Part shown: piece after piece, positions 34,845 through 42,787 of the stretch
Layout: the number at the start of each line of letters is the position of its first letter
How positions within the stretch are numbered: position 1 is the first letter of the stretch
Assembly (NCBI RefSeq): GCF_018332715.1
Contig: NZ_BOQP01000058.1
Coordinates: 1-64,000 of the forward strand
Reading direction: 5' to 3'
Length of the DNA stretch: 64,000 nt
DNA from: Winogradskya consettensis
Lineage (GTDB): Bacteria; Actinomycetota; Actinomycetes; Mycobacteriales; Micromonosporaceae
Translations under genes and position numbers: made by a program
The notes under the pieces: generated by a model
The model's input: the letters and a program-made list of their open reading frames with translations, nothing else
What the model was told of the DNA's origin: nothing
The model's database searches: none

Positions 34845-35396
34845 TCAACCGGCTTGCCACTCGGGGGCGAGGACGGCGTAGAGCTCCGAATCCCGCCAGG
34901 CCCCGTTCGTGAACACGTGGTCGCGGATCCGGCCTTCGTGCCGCATGCCGAGCTTTGCGGCGACGGCGATCGACGCGGTGTTGTCCGGGCCGATCGCCGC
35001 CGAGATGCGGTGCAGTCCGAGCTGGGTGAAACCAAATTCCACGATTGTCCGGGCAGCGTCGGTCGCGTGCCCGTTCCCCCAATGGCCGGCCGCGACCGCG
35101 TACCCGAGTTTGGCGGCCTTGACCCCGGCGAGGCCGAGCCGGACGAAACCCACAAGTTCGTCGGCGGCCGTGACAGCGAGGTAATACTCCGTCCGAGGAT
35201 CCTGCTGCGCGCGTTGCACAGCGCCGCGCATCATCTCGACGGACGCGGCATAGTCACGGTTGTCGAAGGACAGCCACCGGGTCACTCTGGTGTCGCCGAT
35301 GACGGCGAGCGCGGATGCCGCGTCGTCGAGACGGAATTCGCGAAGCTGGACTACGCGGCCGGTGAGCGCAACAGGGTGCATGACCCGATTCTGCAT
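34845..35396 (-). CDS. RimJ/RimL-type GNAT acetyltransferase
   Basis: A 183-aa acetyltransferase of the GNAT_3 group: VVQLREFRLDDAASAL, GYAVAAGHWGNGHATDAARTIVEFGF (acetyl-CoA loop) and RISAAIGPDNTASIAVAAKLGMRHEG. It may acetylate a protein N-terminus or a small amine. Its ATG directly abuts the stop of the upstream 192-aa gene (TGAATG), so the two form an operon. Confidence 0.87.
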   Translation of the reverse strand: MQNRVMHPVALTGRVVQLREFRLDDAASALAVIGDTRVTRWLSFDNRDYAASVEMMRGAVQRAQQDPRTEYYLAVTAADELVGFVRLGLAGVKAAKLGYAVAAGHWGNGHATDAARTIVEFGFTQLGLHRISAAIGPDNTASIAVAAKLGMRHEGRIRDHVFTNGAWRDSELYAVLAPEWQAG

Positions 35397-35975
35397 TCAT
35401 GCGGAGAGGTTGACCGTTCGCAGGTAGCCGAGCCGGTGGTACGCCCCCGGATTCAGCGTCCCGATGACGCATCGGTACTGCAGACCCAGCAGCGCCGTGT
35501 GCACGATGTCGGCGCGTTCACCCGTATCGAGCCGGGACATGATTTCCACCTGGCGGATGGTCAATTCACGCACGTCCCCGCCGAGCGTCCGAAACCGATA
35601 GGCCCGTTGCTCACCCTCGGTGCCACGCAGGGCAGATGCGATCCACAGGTACGCCAATGGCGACACGATTATCTGACAAGCGCTGTCGTGAGCCGCGTCG
35701 ACCAGGGCCGCCCCGACGGTTTCGTTGTCCAGCCGGGCGTACGACAGCAGCACGCTCTCGTCGATGACAAAGTTCGGCGAGTAGCGGTCCGGCCCGAAGT
35801 AGTCCGCGATACCCAACAGCCCGATGTCCGAAGTCAACCGCCGGAAATCCGCCGGCCGGGGTTCCGTATGCCTGTTCTCCCGCAGGTGCGGCAGCAGCAT
35901 CTGGTGAATGCCGTCGAATCCTTTCCCTGCGTCCTGGTACTGGCGAAGAAGGTAGGCGCTGGCAAGTTGATCCAC
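35397..35975 (-). CDS. hypothetical protein, possible PIN-like domain
   Basis: A 192-aa soluble protein. The middle (NFVIDESVLLSYARLDNETVGAALVDAAHDSACQIIVSPLAYLWI) resembles the first acidic strand and helices of PIN-fold toxins, with Asp at IDES as a possible metal ligand, but the other acidic residues are not clear. It is coupled to the downstream GNAT gene. This could be a toxin-antitoxin-like pair of unusual type, but I hold this weakly. Confidence 0.5.
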   Translation of the reverse strand: MDQLASAYLLRQYQDAGKGFDGIHQMLLPHLRENRHTEPRPADFRRLTSDIGLLGIADYFGPDRYSPNFVIDESVLLSYARLDNETVGAALVDAAHDSACQIIVSPLAYLWIASALRGTEGEQRAYRFRTLGGDVRELTIRQVEIMSRLDTGERADIVHTALLGLQYRCVIGTLNPGAYHRLGYLRTVNLSA

Positions 35976-36164
35976 GGCGGCAGACCCTAGGTTCGCCGGG
36001 AGAGCCCCGGCAAACGGTCAAAGCACCAGGTAACGCACGCGCCCCAGGTCATGATCACGCCGCCGAGGTTCGGGCGCCCGCACCATGCGGGAGATCCGAT
36101 GAAAGCCCGAGGCGGGCCCGGCAGGGCACGCACCGGGCCGAAGAGGTCATGGTTGGATGGCGGG

Positions 36165-36467
36165 GTGAGTTTCACCGTTACTGACGTGCCCGAGAAGGAG
36201 CGCTTCGAGGCGCACGATGACGAGGGTGCGCTGGCCGGCGTGCTGACCTACCAGGTGACCGGCGGCATCGTCGCCTACACGCATACGAAGGTCGACCCCG
36301 GCTTCGAGGAGCAGGGTGTCGGGTCGGCGCTGGCGAAGGCGGCCATGGAGGACGCCCGGGCCAAAAATCGGACCGTCGTGCCGATCTGCCCGTTCCTCAG
36401 TGGCTGGCTCGACAAACACCCCGAGTACGAGAAGCTCGTGGCCCGCTCCACCAGGAGGGTCAAATAG
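36165..36467 (+). CDS. YjdJ-type small GNAT-like acetyltransferase
   Basis: A 100-aa protein of the short acetyltransferase family: LTYQVTGGIVAYTHTKVDPGFEEQGVGSALAKAAMEDARAKNRTVVPICPFL. The G-x-G-S-A-L loop binds acetyl-CoA, and the PxCPF motif is typical of this subgroup. GTG 36165 is chosen by alignment; an upstream frame to 36051 is not needed. The start has no strong Shine-Dalgarno. A NUDIX gene follows after 20 nt. Confidence 0.82.
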   Translation: MSFTVTDVPEKERFEAHDDEGALAGVLTYQVTGGIVAYTHTKVDPGFEEQGVGSALAKAAMEDARAKNRTVVPICPFLSGWLDKHPEYEKLVARSTRRVK

Positions 36468-36487
36468 CACCGGAGACAACGGCCGTC

Positions 36488-36859
36488 GTGTGGGTGTGCG
36501 TGCGCGATCGGCGACTTCTGGTCGTACGGACGCATGGGCTTGACGTGTTTTATCTGCCCGGCGGAACGCCGGAAGCGGGAGAATCGCCGGCCGAAACGGT
36601 CATCCGTGAGGTCGCGGAAGAGACCGGCATCCGTCTGGACCCCGCCGCCCTGCAACCGTTCGCGGAGTTCGTCGAGCCCGCGCACGGCCGACCTGGAACG
36701 GTCCGGCTGATCTGTTTCACCGGCCCCGGAGAAGGCGAACCGCATCCCGCAGACGAGATAGCCGAGGCCGCCTGGTTCACGTCGGCGGACCTCGAAAAGT
36801 GCGCGCCCGGCCTGCATCCGGTGATCCGGACGCTCGCCGATTCCGGTGAGATCTACTGA
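36488..36859 (+). CDS. NUDIX hydrolase
   Basis: A 123-aa enzyme with a complete NUDIX box, GTPEAGESPAETVIREVAEETGI (in parts: G-x5-E-x7-REVAEETG). It hydrolyses nucleoside diphosphate-linked compounds; the substrate is unknown. The first strand begins right at the GTG, so the N-terminus may be slightly longer. The last 7 nt overlap the convergent DUF2625 gene. Confidence 0.88.
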   Translation: MWVCVRDRRLLVVRTHGLDVFYLPGGTPEAGESPAETVIREVAEETGIRLDPAALQPFAEFVEPAHGRPGTVRLICFTGPGEGEPHPADEIAEAAWFTSADLEKCAPGLHPVIRTLADSGEIY

Positions 36860-37452
36860 GGCATGCCGGTGTAGAACGACAGCAGTTCCGTCATCGGAAC
36901 AGCCTTGCGGGCGACCGTGGCCAGGTCTTTCCCCTCCGTGGTGAACGGCGGCGGCCACGTACTGAGGCCCTGGTCAAGGCTCAGAGCCGCGACCTCCTGC
37001 TGCCACCCCGGCCACCGCAGCGTCTCGTAAAATCCGGTCATGCCGCCCGCGATGATGGCGCTGAGCCATTCGCCGTAACCCTGCTTCAGGTTCTCCCACT
37101 CCAGGGTGTCCGGCGCAAAATAATGCATACTCGGCCGCGCACCCTGCTCCGGCGGCAACCACGCGAACTGCCCACCCAGAATGTCATAGGCGGCGATCAA
37201 CGCACCGGTCTGCGAGTCCGTCTGAGAGATCACATCCGGAAGAACCCCATCGCCCGAACCCAGCACCCTGATCCACCCGTGGTCGACCAGAATGCCCCCG
37301 GAGTTCGCCACAACCGCCCCGAGCCACGACTTCGTCGTCACCCCCAGCGCCTTGAGACAGGCCGCCGAACGCGCCGCGTCAACCGGCAGCGCAGTCGCGG
37401 GATAGGGCGCCGCCGATATCGCCCTGACGACCTCCGGCCAGCAATCAGACAT
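36853..37452 (-). CDS. DUF2625 family protein
   Basis: A 199-aa protein with the DUF2625 pattern: VVANSGGILVDHGWIRVLGSG, a Trp-rich central part (GQFAWLPPEQG, YFAPDTLEWENL) and an acidic end. DUF2625 proteins are uncharacterised and sometimes occur in immunity-like or SMI1/SUKH-like settings. ATG 37452 (MSDCWPEV) is preferred over the upstream extension. It is convergent with the NUDIX gene. Confidence 0.75.
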   Translation of the reverse strand: MSDCWPEVVRAISAAPYPATALPVDAARSAACLKALGVTTKSWLGAVVANSGGILVDHGWIRVLGSGDGVLPDVISQTDSQTGALIAAYDILGGQFAWLPPEQGARPSMHYFAPDTLEWENLKQGYGEWLSAIIAGGMTGFYETLRWPGWQQEVAALSLDQGLSTWPPPFTTEGKDLATVARKAVPMTELLSFYTGMPQ

Positions 37453-37577
37453 CGGACGCCCGCGCCGGCCGCCGGATGAACGCCGGGAAAACAACGGAAC
37501 CAGCGGGGACCCAGGCGATACGCGGCGACATCGGCGCAGTCTAGAGGGTACCCACGTAAACTTCTGAACCGGTTCGG

Positions 37578-38306
37578 TCAGGCACCGAGCGCACGGTCGA
37601 GCTCGTCGAAAAGCGCCCGAGGCGGGTTCGGGTCAAGCTCGAGCCACAGGCCTCGCCCGACCTGCCAGGCCAGCTTCACATCCATATATGTACGCCCCAA
37701 GCGCGCCACAACCGCAGCATCCAACTCGGTCTCGGCGCACCGCGACGGCGTCAGCCAATGTTCGATGCGCCCCGCCGCGAGCCGTGCCATCCACAGCAGA
37801 TGCCGTTGTGCATGAGCAAGCGCATCCTTCTGCCGCAACAGCTCGCCGCGCCGGCCGACGTGATGGGCGAGCAGCAGCCAATTGGCGAATCGCCCGCAGA
37901 CGTCAGCGCCGAAATCCACCGCCGCCGCCGGATGGGGAAGGCGGCTGTGGCGGTCCACGAGAGCCACGATCGGCGCGGCCGGCCACGACGCGACCGAGGC
38001 GATGTCGTCGACCGTGGCAAAGTGGAATTCGCCGCGGATCAGCCCCGGAAAGAACGCAACGTGCGCCCCGAACTCGTTGAGCACAACGTAGAGCGGCGTG
38101 GCAACAGCCTCGATCCAGGCCGCGGGATCACCCGGATCGTCGGCGAAGAAGAGCCAGAACTCGATGTCGCTGTGCTCGTCGGCGCTGCCCTGAGCGAACG
38201 ACCCGTACATCAGCGCAGCATCCAGCCGCAGATCGGCCTCACACCGTTCGCGTACCCGGTCGATCAGCGTCAGCTGAGGTCTGACGGATTCGTGTTCGCC
38301 CCGCAC
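37578..38306 (-). CDS. Lnu-like nucleotidyltransferase
   Basis: A 242-aa nucleotidyltransferase. The active-site motif LMYGSFAQGSADEHSDIEFWLFF (G-S-x9-D-x-E) is close to lincosamide nucleotidyltransferases of the Lnu(B/F) type, with a C-terminal helical domain (LAHAQRHLLWMARL). It could confer lincosamide modification, but resistance cannot be claimed from sequence. The GTG start overlaps the dehydratase gene by 37 nt, which is unusually long, so a shorter start is possible. Probably co-transcribed. Confidence 0.75.
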   Translation of the reverse strand: MRGEHESVRPQLTLIDRVRERCEADLRLDAALMYGSFAQGSADEHSDIEFWLFFADDPGDPAAWIEAVATPLYVVLNEFGAHVAFFPGLIRGEFHFATVDDIASVASWPAAPIVALVDRHSRLPHPAAAVDFGADVCGRFANWLLLAHHVGRRGELLRQKDALAHAQRHLLWMARLAAGRIEHWLTPSRCAETELDAAVVARLGRTYMDVKLAWQVGRGLWLELDPNPPRALFDELDRALGA

Positions 38307-39178
38307 AACAACACCACCACCCGTTCGCCTGCCTCGGGCTCATAAGCACCGGAGGTCAAAGCCGCCTGCGCCGCCGCGGTCCCATGCTCAACCGCCAGCC
38401 GATACTCATCCCACAGATACCGCCGAGCATCGACAATCGCCTGATCCTCCACCAAGACCGACGTCAACTTCCCCTCAACCGCCGTCTCATACGCAATCCG
38501 CCCCACCCGCCGAGCCCCCAGCGAATCCGCCGCCACCCCGGAAACCGGAACGTCAACAGGCGCCCCCGCCTCCAGCGCGGCATTAAGCGCCCGAGCAGAA
38601 ACCGGCTCAACAGCAACGACCTTCTTCTCACCGTGCAAAGCCGCCGCGACCCCAGCAATCAGCCCGCCACCACCCACGGCAACCAGAACGGTGTCAAACT
38701 CGGCCTGCCCCAGCAGCTCCAACCCGAGCGTCCCATTCCCGGCAACCATGTCAGCGTCGTCGTACGCGTGACAGAAAACCGCCCCGGACTCCTCCGCCCG
38801 CAGCACGGCGGCTGCGTACGCTTCCGCGTACTCATTGCCGATCTGGGTCACCCGGGCACCAAGCTTGGCCAGCTTCGCCACCTTGACCTGCGGAGCCGTG
38901 ACCGGCACATAGATCTCAGCCGGGGCACCCACCTCGCGAGCCGCGTAGGCCGCCGCCAGGCCCGCGTTACCACCCGACGCTGCGATGATGCCGGCCGCGG
39001 GCAGGCCGTGCTCGGCCGCGGTCAAGACCTTGTTGAGCATCCCGCGGGTCTTGAACGAACCAGCGTGCTGCACCAGCTCAAGCTTGTAAATCACATCCCC
39101 GGCGTCAAAGACCGGGGTGGTACGCGCCCTGCCCTGGATGCGCTGAGCTGCAGCTTCAATGGCGTCACGAGAAATCAC
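38270..39178 (-). CDS. threonine/serine dehydratase-like PLP enzyme
   Basis: A 302-aa fold-type II PLP enzyme. The PLP lysine is in AGSFKTRGML (about residue 43), the phosphate loop is VGGGGLIAG, and ASGGNAGLAAAYAA follows. The length and lack of an ACT domain suggest a degradative or serine racemase-like enzyme rather than biosynthetic IlvA. It starts at an ATG at 39178 and overlaps the Lnu-like gene by 37 nt. Confidence 0.85.
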   Translation of the reverse strand: MISRDAIEAAAQRIQGRARTTPVFDAGDVIYKLELVQHAGSFKTRGMLNKVLTAAEHGLPAAGIIAASGGNAGLAAAYAAREVGAPAEIYVPVTAPQVKVAKLAKLGARVTQIGNEYAEAYAAAVLRAEESGAVFCHAYDDADMVAGNGTLGLELLGQAEFDTVLVAVGGGGLIAGVAAALHGEKKVVAVEPVSARALNAALEAGAPVDVPVSGVAADSLGARRVGRIAYETAVEGKLTSVLVEDQAIVDARRYLWDEYRLAVEHGTAAAQAALTSGAYEPEAGERVVVLLCGANTNPSDLS

Positions 39179-39248
39179 CTGTCCGTTCTACACGACCGCG
39201 GACCGACCCGATCCCACGCGCTCCCACCAGAGCGATGGACTCAGCACA

Positions 39249-39479
39249 ATGATGGGCATGAACGACGAGAAAACCCGCTACGCGATCAGACGGAGAGCAG
39301 TCGAACTGACCAAACGCCAATGGCTCTCCGTAGCGGCGATGCTCGTCGCAGGTCTCACCACAACGGTCGTCCGGCTCATAGCAATCCCACTCGCAGCTGG
39401 CTGCATCGCCCTCGGCGCCACGGCCGTACTTTCCGCCCTGATCATCGGGTTCGGGCGTCATCCTCAACGCAGGGAATGA
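39249..39479 (+). CDS. small two-helix membrane protein
   Basis: A 76-aa protein with two hydrophobic segments (WLSVAAMLVAGLTTTVVRLIAI, AAGCIALGATAVLSALIIGFG) and a positively charged N-terminus. Three Met codons (39249, 39252, 39258) could start it. It ends 39 bp before the left att copy, so before insertion it would have lain just downstream of rnpB, in convergent orientation. Confidence 0.5.
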   Translation: MMGMNDEKTRYAIRRRAVELTKRQWLSVAAMLVAGLTTTVVRLIAIPLAAGCIALGATAVLSALIIGFGRHPQRRE

Positions 39480-39518
39480 CCGGCTCCTCGGCGGCGGTCT
39501 CCGCTCCAAGGAAGCCGC

Positions 39519-39564
39519 ACGGCGACCAGATAAGTGACGGACGAGCTGGCCTGTACGCCGGATT
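39519..39564. repeat. left att copy (duplicate of rnpB 3' end)
   Basis: Direct repeat partner of 60163-60208. It has 11, 15 and 18-bp exact blocks split by A/G (39530 vs 60174) and C/T (39546 vs 60190) differences. The 18-bp block TGGCCTGTACGCCGGATT is the conserved 3' portion of RNase P RNA read backwards. Beyond the repeat the sequences diverge at once. Confidence 0.92.
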
Positions 39565-39616
39565 GAGACAGCTACACCCTCCGCCACCTGCCCCAACGCT
39601 GATTCACAACCGCCTC

Positions 39617-39635
39617 GGGGCGTCTCTGGGGCGTG
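39617..39635. promoter_or_regulatory. left-end GGGGCGT repeats (possible integrase arm sites)
   Basis: GGGGCGTC (39617) and GGGGCGTG (39628), 11 bp apart, lie 53-71 bp inside the left att. They resemble the four CAGGGCGTC copies at the right end. The stretch 39,480-39,847 has no supported gene. Confidence 0.4.
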
Positions 39636-39847
39636 AGCAGCATTGCAGTGACTCCGCAGCGGATGCTTCGCCAGATGACCCTCGTTCGCAAGCCACTGAC
39701 ATCTTGCCGATCGCCCCGTCCGAGGTTCGGCACGCCTGCCCCGAGTGCTACACCTAGCCGATAGCCGAGCCTCCCACCAAAAACAGGCGATTTTTCGGCT
39801 GACTAGGGGCACTCAGTGCACTATGCAATCTGATGCCAATAATACGA

Positions 39848-40789
39848 TTACCATGCCGGCGGGCGACCGAGATCCGTCAATCTAATCGGAACAGAGTCCC
39901 GATAAAGGCGTGCCGGCAACGCGTCAAGGGTTCCGAACAGGGTAGGCTCTAGCTTAATTTTATGCGGCCTAAGGATTCTTGCACCCAGGGTTCTCCAGTT
40001 GCGCCAGACTTTTCGCTGCTCCGGAGAAAGCTGAATCGACTCGCACACGATAAGGCCGACAGCATTTGGCTTAAGACGATCGCCCTTGATGCGCAATCGA
40101 ACTTGCTCAACCTGCTGCCACCACTCTGGGGTTGCCTTATCTGTCTGTTTAATGTAGGCGCCGAGAGATTTAGGCACATCTTCGGAAAGAACGTCTGCTA
40201 GTGCGGGCCGCCTCTTCCTCAAAGCGACCGCCTCAATGAAGGCGAGCCTATCGTCTTCCGAAGCGAAGCCTTCGATCGGCTGCCTACCAACAAGCAGCCC
40301 TTTACTAATCGGCATACTAAGACGCAGATCAGCAACCCAAGCATTTTGGCTGAGTGGCGCAGTCACTGGAAGCAGATAGCTAACCTCCCACTGCAAAATA
40401 CTTGCCAACTTACTCTGATCATAGCCAGGAGGAATTTCGACCACTGGGCTCACATCGAAAAACGGTTGCATCCTGCCCGGACCAGCTGCCCCTAGATCGC
40501 AAGTCTGACTCGTAATGATGACCAATCCGCCATCAGAGCCATCTTCGACGACCGCCCACTCTAGTCCGCCGCCTAGAGTCCCTAGCACCTCGTCCGCTGC
40601 TGCTGGCCCTGACCAAAAACGAGGGCAGCCTTCAACCAAGTCGCCTTGCTTCCATACCGACAATGACGCATGCAGACTCGATGACCAAGTGTCAGGAACA
40701 TATTCGTCCAGGCTTCGACTGGACGTCGATGATGGTGTCGCAGCTTCGTCCGCATCCTGCGTTGACGCTTCGTTGGGCTGACCTGACAT
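39848..40789 (-). CDS. unknown protein with SQTCD motif (third gene of left cargo module)
   Basis: A 313-aa protein. The first ~35 residues are Ser/Thr/Asp-rich and probably flexible. Residues 40-60 have SVWKQGDLVEGCPRFW, and residues ~85-100 have GGLVIITSQTCDLG, a combination ('QGDLV ... SQTCD') that I have seen in uncharacterised bacterial proteins but cannot assign to a named family. The Cys-Asp pair may be catalytic or structural. There are no membrane helices. It follows the HTH gene by 9 nt in a three-gene operon with A+T-rich sequence. Function unknown; defence is a contextual guess. Confidence 0.7.
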   Translation of the reverse strand: MSGQPNEASTQDADEAATPSSTSSRSLDEYVPDTWSSSLHASLSVWKQGDLVEGCPRFWSGPAAADEVLGTLGGGLEWAVVEDGSDGGLVIITSQTCDLGAAGPGRMQPFFDVSPVVEIPPGYDQSKLASILQWEVSYLLPVTAPLSQNAWVADLRLSMPISKGLLVGRQPIEGFASEDDRLAFIEAVALRKRRPALADVLSEDVPKSLGAYIKQTDKATPEWWQQVEQVRLRIKGDRLKPNAVGLIVCESIQLSPEQRKVWRNWRTLGARILRPHKIKLEPTLFGTLDALPARLYRDSVPIRLTDLGRPPAW

Positions 40790-40798
40790 CGCTACGAA

Positions 40799-41617
40799 TT
40801 AGTCCTCGTCGTCTGACGGTAAAAGCAACTTGAACTCCTTGGCAGGCTGACCGATTCTGCGTCGTGCGGCCGGCCCCTTAGTTGGGACACGCCGAGGCGC
40901 CATCCTCACGAGATCCGGTTCTGGCCCAGATGCAGCAGACGGACCAAGACCTATAGCTGAAACTGGCTCATTTCGTTGCTGCTCCGTCATGACCTGAGCA
41001 AGGATTTCATCATGTTTGCCCTGCCGAAGCAACACTCTCCGATTTGGATCTTGCCGGAACCACGAGGAGAGACTCGGCCCAAGAAGATCAATTAAGTCTT
41101 CCGTGATCTGAACCAGTCGCCATAGCCGCCCTTCACTTGCCAGGCGTGGCTGCGACACACGAGAGCGTTGCCAACTATAGAAGGTTCGACGAGCGATTCC
41201 AGCAGATTGGAGAACGTCGCTCACTGGCACACCGAAGGCGCCTTCAACAAATCGCACCGCTTCAAAGGCGTTCGAATTTGGAGAATCAGATACGCCAGGG
41301 GACAGCCACAAGGCGCGTCGCGCAAGAAGGGAACTCCCCTGCACGCGTAGCGTTTGCTCTATCAAGCCTCCATCCAGCAAGGAAATTGCTCGGGCACAGT
41401 TAAGCGCCGGATCAAGTACGGCCAGAGGGAGCGCCTCATCCCAATTTGGGATTACTTCACGCAGAACATAACTATCATTACTCGTATGAACGAATCCAGT
41501 GTGCACTGTGGTCGCGAAAGCGACAGCAGATTCATCGAAAACGAGGCGGTCCCCCAGCGCCCCACCCGTTCGCGCTGGAGGCGACGAAGTCCACGGAAAC
41601 GCAGCCAAGGTGCTCAC
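40799..41617 (-). CDS. HTH protein of the left cargo module
   Basis: A 272-aa protein. Residues ~125-150 (VSDVLQSAGIARRTFYSWQRSR) form a likely helix-turn-helix. It is followed by helices ending in FRQDPNRRVLLRQGKHDEIL, which distantly recalls the toxin-binding part of Xre/MbcA antitoxins. The N-terminal 120 residues and basic C-terminal tail (APRRVPTKGPAARRRIG) are unrecognised. GTG 41617 overlaps the TIGR04255 gene stop by 4 nt. It could be a regulator or a DNA-binding subunit. Confidence 0.68.
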   Translation of the reverse strand: MSTLAAFPWTSSPPARTGGALGDRLVFDESAVAFATTVHTGFVHTSNDSYVLREVIPNWDEALPLAVLDPALNCARAISLLDGGLIEQTLRVQGSSLLARRALWLSPGVSDSPNSNAFEAVRFVEGAFGVPVSDVLQSAGIARRTFYSWQRSRVSQPRLASEGRLWRLVQITEDLIDLLGPSLSSWFRQDPNRRVLLRQGKHDEILAQVMTEQQRNEPVSAIGLGPSAASGPEPDLVRMAPRRVPTKGPAARRRIGQPAKEFKLLLPSDDED

Positions 41618-42495
41618 TCGACACCGCCCTGGTCGATAACTGACTCTTGTTCATGATCAACACCGTCAGTATAGGGTTCCATCTGATCCCTATACTCCGC
41701 CAAGACAATGTGCTGGAAAAGAGAAAGGGCAGTCCGATTCAACGTTCGAGCAATAGAAGTCGCTTGCTCGACATCGAATTTTGCAGAACACCCCGCGAAA
41801 ACGTCTATGTCAAGTAGGTAGCTGTAAGCCCCTTGAACCGCAGGATCACGGAAAGCGCCATGCCGCACCAACGCCCCTTGCGAATCACCAAGCGATAGCT
41901 CGATCTGCTGTTGAGTCGAGACCATCTTTGGTCCGATAACTTCATCTGCAATAGGACCAATTATTTCCGGCGTTATCCTGCTAGCCCAAGCACTGATATT
42001 GTGAGCACCGGCATCAACAAGTCTATTGACATATCGAAGCCCAATACGATGCACCAACTCAGGGGCAAGGACCTTCTCTACACCTATTAACAGCGCTCGA
42101 AGCGGAGGGCCAAAACTGGCACTCCATCGAATGTAATTGTTTGCCTGAATAACAACCGCATCAGGCAGGATGCTGATTAACAGCGCGCCATCTTCTGAAG
42201 CGAACTGCCACCCCTTTGCTCGCACCTCAATCTCTGACGATGCACCCGCTGGGCCAATCCTTAAAGCAACTTCTTGCTGCTCAGCCGGTTGCATCTTGGG
42301 CAGAGCAACGCCGAAACCATGGAGCACTTCTCTGATTTTGAGCCCATCATCAGAACTCACATTGTTACGTTCAGCACTAAAACGCACCTCGACGACCGCG
42401 ACATCGAGTTGAGCGCGACGCAGCAGGACGCGCTGACTGTCTGGCAGTCCTCCGAGGGGCGCGTTGGCGTCAACCTTGTGGGTATCGCTTCCCAT
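41614..42495 (-). CDS. TIGR04255 family protein (first gene of left cargo module)
   Basis: A 293-aa protein with the TIGR04255 pattern: an N-terminal VVEVRFSAE strand and the signature HRIGLRYVNRLVDAG at about residue 150, plus AFRDPAVQGAYSYLLDIDVFAG. The family is of unknown function, widespread and often near mobile or defence genes. ATG 42495 is chosen because GGGAGC lies 4-5 nt upstream; the frame extends to 42531. It leads the three-gene operon, facing away from the integrase gene end by about 290 bp. Confidence 0.78.
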   Translation of the reverse strand: MGSDTHKVDANAPLGGLPDSQRVLLRRAQLDVAVVEVRFSAERNNVSSDDGLKIREVLHGFGVALPKMQPAEQQEVALRIGPAGASSEIEVRAKGWQFASEDGALLISILPDAVVIQANNYIRWSASFGPPLRALLIGVEKVLAPELVHRIGLRYVNRLVDAGAHNISAWASRITPEIIGPIADEVIGPKMVSTQQQIELSLGDSQGALVRHGAFRDPAVQGAYSYLLDIDVFAGCSAKFDVEQATSIARTLNRTALSLFQHIVLAEYRDQMEPYTDGVDHEQESVIDQGGVE

Positions 42496-42787
42496 CTCGC
42501 TCCCGTCCCTAGACATGCACAGTACCTGCACACCTGTTCGTCAGACAACGGCTGATTGTTAGCCGAGTGACGCAAAGTTGATCCACAAACACTGCAAGTG
42601 ACCGGATAGTGGACACCTCGGAAGAGATGCACGGCCAGCTAGCTTGGGTTTCGTGGACAGCTAGGCGCCGACGCTCAATATGAGTACGAACGGTGACAGA
42701 TCTAGGACATGAGCCCACTTTCGCACGCAGCAACGGGGCAGATGCTGGTTGGCTGCCAGTGATCCTCGACCCGGTCTCGCAGGCACC

